The position numbers and the translations under genes are program-made. From Citrobacter sp. RHB25-C09 (GTDB lineage: Bacteria; Pseudomonadota; Gammaproteobacteria; Enterobacterales; Enterobacteriaceae), in assembly GCF_013836145.1 (NCBI RefSeq), contig NZ_CP057483.1, forward strand, positions 2,790,001 through 2,854,000: a stretch of DNA of 64,000 nt, read 5' to 3'. How positions within the stretch are numbered: position 1 is the stretch's first letter; the number at the start of each line of letters is the position of its first letter. Positions 61,349 through 64,000 of the stretch are shown one piece after another. Below the pieces are notes generated by a model. That model did no database searches and was not told where the DNA came from. It saw only the letters and a list, made by a program, of their open reading frames with translations.

Positions 61349-62335
61349 GTGACCAAAACTAACCTTATCACTGGTTTCCTGGGCAGCGGAAAAACCACTT
61401 CGATCCTTCATCTGTTAGCACACAAAGATCCGGCAGAAAAATGGGCCGTACTGGTCAATGAGTTCGGCGAGGTCGGGATTGACGGCGCGCTGCTTGCAGA
61501 CAGCGGCGCACTGTTAAAAGAGATCCCCGGCGGCTGTATGTGCTGCGTTAACGGGCTTCCCATGCAGGTCGGCTTAAATACGCTGTTGCGGCAGGGGAAA
61601 CCGGATCGCTTACTGATTGAACCCACAGGGCTAGGCCATCCGAAGCAAATTCTCGATCTGCTGACCGCACCGGTATATGAACCGTGGATCGATCTGCGCG
61701 CCACCCTCTGCATCCTCGACCCACGTTTACTGCTGGATGAAAAAAGCGTCGCCAATGAAAACTTCCGCGACCAGCTGGCAGCAGCCGATGTGATTATCGC
61801 CAATAAAACCGATCGGGCGACGGCAGAAAGCGACCAGGCACTGCAAGACTGGTGGCAACACAACGGCGGCGATCGCCAACTGGTTCACGCCGATCACGGC
61901 CAGATTGATGGCCAACTGTTGGATTTGCCACGCCTGAATCTGGCTGAATTGCCCGCCAGCGCGGCACATTCTCACAGCCATCCGCAGAAGAGCGGTCTGG
62001 CGGCGCTGAATCTGCCTACACAACAGCGCTGGCGTCGTAGTCTGAACAGCGGTCAGGGGCATCAGGCTTGCGGCTGGATTTTCGATGCCGACACCGTTTT
62101 CGACACCATTGGACTGCTGGAGTGGGCAAGACTCGCCCCCGTTGGCCGGGTGAAAGGGGTGATGCGGATTGCGGAGGGTCTGGTACGGATAAATCGTCAG
62201 GGGGACGATTTGCATATCGAGACACAAAATGTCTCCCCGCCGGACAGTCGTATTGAGCTGATTTCCAATAGCGAGACGGACTGGAACGCACTACAGAGCG
62301 CGTTGTTGAAGCTTCGTTTAGCCGAGCACGCGTAA
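61349..62335 (+). CDS. yeiR: COG0523 zinc-binding GTPase YeiR
   Basis: G3E-family metallochaperone-type GTPase of 328 residues. Walker A GFLGSGKTT (9-17), the metal motif GGCMCC (Cys64, Cys66, Cys67), NKTD-type base recognition, and a His-rich AAHSHSHP stretch are present. GTG start at 61349 with GGAG ribosome site. In E. coli it binds zinc and is associated with zinc or EDTA stress. Confidence 0.94.
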   Translation: MTKTNLITGFLGSGKTTSILHLLAHKDPAEKWAVLVNEFGEVGIDGALLADSGALLKEIPGGCMCCVNGLPMQVGLNTLLRQGKPDRLLIEPTGLGHPKQILDLLTAPVYEPWIDLRATLCILDPRLLLDEKSVANENFRDQLAAADVIIANKTDRATAESDQALQDWWQHNGGDRQLVHADHGQIDGQLLDLPRLNLAELPASAAHSHSHPQKSGLAALNLPTQQRWRRSLNSGQGHQACGWIFDADTVFDTIGLLEWARLAPVGRVKGVMRIAEGLVRINRQGDDLHIETQNVSPPDSRIELISNSETDWNALQSALLKLRLAEHA

Positions 62336-62373
62336 GGTTTCCCGCGATTCATTGAACAGCGAAATATGTAAAT

Positions 62374-63078
62374 ATGAAAACCCGGTGGTCCCTGATACTT
62401 CTGTTAAATTTAACAGGCCTGGCCTTGTTCCTGAGCTGGTATATTCCTGCCAGACATGGGCTTTGGTTCCCTGTTGACTCTGCCATCTTTCACTTCTTCA
62501 ATCAGAAGCTGGTAGAAAGCCGGGCATTCCTTTGGCTGGTCGCGATCACCAATAATCGGGCTTTCGATGGCTGTTCACTGCTGGCGATGGGTTGCCTGAT
62601 GCTGCATTTTTGGTTGCAAGAGAACCCGCAAGGCCGTCGCCGGATCGTGATGATTGGTCTGGTGATGCTGCTCACTGCCGTTATCCTGAACCAGTTAGGC
62701 CAGGCGCTACTGCCGGTAAAACGCGCGAGCCCAACGCTTAGTTTTGACCATGTTAACCGCGTCAGTGAATTGCTGCATATTTCAACAAAAGACGCCTCGA
62801 AGGACAGTTTTCCGGGCGACCATGGAATGATGCTACTCATTTTTTCGGCATTTATGTGGCGTTATTTCGGAAAAATCGCAGGTGCCATTGGCCTTATTAT
62901 TGTTGTGGTTTTCGCTTTTCCGCGCGTTGTAATTGGCGCTCATTGGTTCACAGATATCGCGGTGGGTTCATTGACGGTCGTTATGATTGGCTTGCCCTGG
63001 TTCCTGTTAACCCCTGTAAGCGATCGGGTTATTATGCTCTTTGAGAATTATCTCCCTGGCAAAAAAAACAAATCATAA
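62374..63078 (+). CDS. lpxT: Kdo2-lipid A phosphotransferase LpxT
   Basis: PAP2-family inner-membrane enzyme of 234 residues (E. coli 237), moving a phosphate from undecaprenyl pyrophosphate to lipid A 1-phosphate on the periplasmic side. Phosphatase motifs are KRASPTLSF, SFPGDHGMM and RVVIGAHWFTDIAVGS, with six TM helices. In E. coli and Salmonella it is inhibited by the PmrR peptide. Confidence 0.93.
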   Translation: MKTRWSLILLLNLTGLALFLSWYIPARHGLWFPVDSAIFHFFNQKLVESRAFLWLVAITNNRAFDGCSLLAMGCLMLHFWLQENPQGRRRIVMIGLVMLLTAVILNQLGQALLPVKRASPTLSFDHVNRVSELLHISTKDASKDSFPGDHGMMLLIFSAFMWRYFGKIAGAIGLIIVVVFAFPRVVIGAHWFTDIAVGSLTVVMIGLPWFLLTPVSDRVIMLFENYLPGKKNKS

Positions 63079-63501
63079 ACAAATAACCCATAGTTATTAA
63101 CATTACTGGCGTTTGTATTTTTTAATGACCATTGAAGACCGGGAATACCTTCTTAGCGAAATGGTCACTCTCTGTTCACAAAAATTTACCTTAAAAATGA
63201 AAGGATTGGTTATTTTTTGCGCCATTTGCTTTTAAATCAATCAATCCATTAATTCACTATCAACATCATATTTTCATATAATATTTCAGATAAAATCGCT
63301 CGCAATAAGGCTTGCAATCGGGTAATCTCAGACTCGTTTTGCCTCGCCATGCAATTATTCTCATAGCGAATAAATTTGTGCGTTCAGCCACACTTTCGCA
63401 CATAAAGAATTGTCTGATTGTGCGCAGGTAATTAGTCTCGTCACGTTTGGCATTATTTGTAACGATATTTTCGTTAAGGACTTCAAGGGAAAGCAATCAA
63501 A
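63079..63501. promoter_or_regulatory. Long AT-rich leader/promoter of mepS
   Basis: 423 bp without a convincing gene. It is AT-rich with several -10-like tracts (ATATAATATT near 63277). An antisense ORF at 63266-63496 lacks a ribosome site and family resemblance. A long 5' region is usual for this gene in E. coli. Confidence 0.5.
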
Positions 63502-64000
63502 ATGGTCAAATCTCAACCAATCCTGAGATATATTTTGCGCGGGATCCCCGCGATAGCAGTAGCGGTACTGCTTTCTGCATGTAGCACAACAACCAACACC
63601 GCAAAGAATATGCATTCTGAGACGCATGCTGTGGGTAAAGATTCTTCTTCACTGCAAGCCTCTCAGGATGAATTTGAAAAAATGGTTCGTAATATCGACG
63701 TTAAATCGCGAATTATGGATCAGTATGCTGACTGGAAAGGCGTGCGCTATCGTCTTGGCGGCGATTCCAAAAAAGGCATTGATTGTTCGAGCTTTGTACA
63801 ACGTACTTTCCGCGAACAGTTTGGTTTAGAGCTTCCACGCTCAACCTCAGAACAACAAGGTTCGGGTAAATCCGTTTCACGGAGCAACCTGCGGACGGGT
63901 GATTTAGTTCTGTTCCGTGCAGGGTCGACGGGCCGACACGTTGGTATCTATATTGGCAACAACCAGTTTGTTCATGCCTCTACCAGCAGCGGTGTCATTA
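63502..64000 (+). CDS. mepS: Murein DD-endopeptidase MepS (Spr), partial
   Basis: NlpC/P60 lipoprotein that cuts D-Ala-mDAP cross-links for peptidoglycan growth. The window ends inside the gene: 166 codons are present and the C-terminus is missing. Lipobox LLSAC with Cys27, catalytic Cys95 in KKGIDCSSFVQRTF, and the His region RHVGIYIGNNQFVH are visible. Downstream of lpxT as in E. coli. Confidence 0.97.
   Translation, partial: MVKSQPILRYILRGIPAIAVAVLLSACSTTTNTAKNMHSETHAVGKDSSSLQASQDEFEKMVRNIDVKSRIMDQYADWKGVRYRLGGDSKKGIDCSSFVQRTFREQFGLELPRSTSEQQGSGKSVSRSNLRTGDLVLFRAGSTGRHVGIYIGNNQFVHASTSSGVI

Noticed and set aside
63266..63496. 76-residue minus-strand ORF upstream of mepS
   Set aside because: No ribosome site, no recognisable family, AT-rich leader region; most likely chance.

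Overview
The window is a chromosomal segment from a member of the Enterobacteriaceae. The backbone gene order is yohF-mdtQ-dusC / yohJK-cdd-sanA-yeiS / mglCAB-galS-yeiB-folE / yeiG-cirA locus / lysP-yeiE / yeiH-nfo-yeiI / psuTGK / fruAKB / setB / yeiW-efpL / yeiQ-yeiR-lpxT-mepS. That is the gene order of the 47-49 min region of E. coli K-12, and the protein sequences are close to the E. coli and Salmonella orthologues. Accessory genes and scattered differences point to a Citrobacter-like organism rather than E. coli or Salmonella. The genus is inference from remembered gene content and was not tested by alignment.

Layout. (1) 43-3396: yohF, an intact mdtQ and dusC. (2) 3526-9546: a gentisate / 3-hydroxybenzoate catabolic cluster (mhbM, I, H, D, T on the minus strand, with a divergent LysR regulator), inserted between dusC and yohJ. 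(3) 9699-37000: housekeeping backbone covering the CidB/LrgB-like pair yohJK, cytidine deaminase, methyl-galactoside transport with its repressor, GTP cyclohydrolase, a TonB-dependent receptor at the cirA locus, lysine permease, endonuclease IV, pseudouridine catabolism and the fructose PTS. Recognisable regulatory sites include CRP, GalR/GalS, Fur and Cra operators, and many REP/BIME elements lie between genes. (4) 38191-57275: a ~19 kb accessory block between setB and yeiW. (5) 57261-64000: yeiW, efpL, an extra uxuA divergent from yeiQ, yeiR, lpxT, and a mepS cut by the window end.

The accessory block has two parts. The right part (44098-57275) is a complete LapA/LapD/LapG-type cell-surface adhesin system: a periplasmic cysteine protease (LapG-like), an inner-membrane c-di-GMP receptor with degenerate GGDEF and EAL motifs (LapD-like), a small conserved protein, a giant adhesin with an N-terminal retention module and a PAAG cleavage motif, and a three-part type I secretion system (TolC-, LapB- and LapC-like). 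The predicted logic is that c-di-GMP-bound LapD sequesters LapG, so the adhesin stays anchored; when c-di-GMP falls, LapG cuts the adhesin at PAAG and releases it. The adhesin has a ~480-residue, almost pure Asp-Ala/Asp-Ser stalk, followed by two tandem 388-residue units and a Gly/His/Asp-rich tail. As written, the gene is broken by an apparent one-base deletion inside the stalk array.

The left part (38191-44070) holds a 1085-residue fusion of a Mur-ligase-like domain, a degenerate D-Ala-D-Ala-carboxypeptidase-like domain and a CapA-like domain, a secreted alpha/beta hydrolase, and a divergent 553-residue protein with alpha/alpha-barrel character. I know no described function for this trio. 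It is the best candidate here for an undescribed system, plausibly making or modifying a surface polymer.
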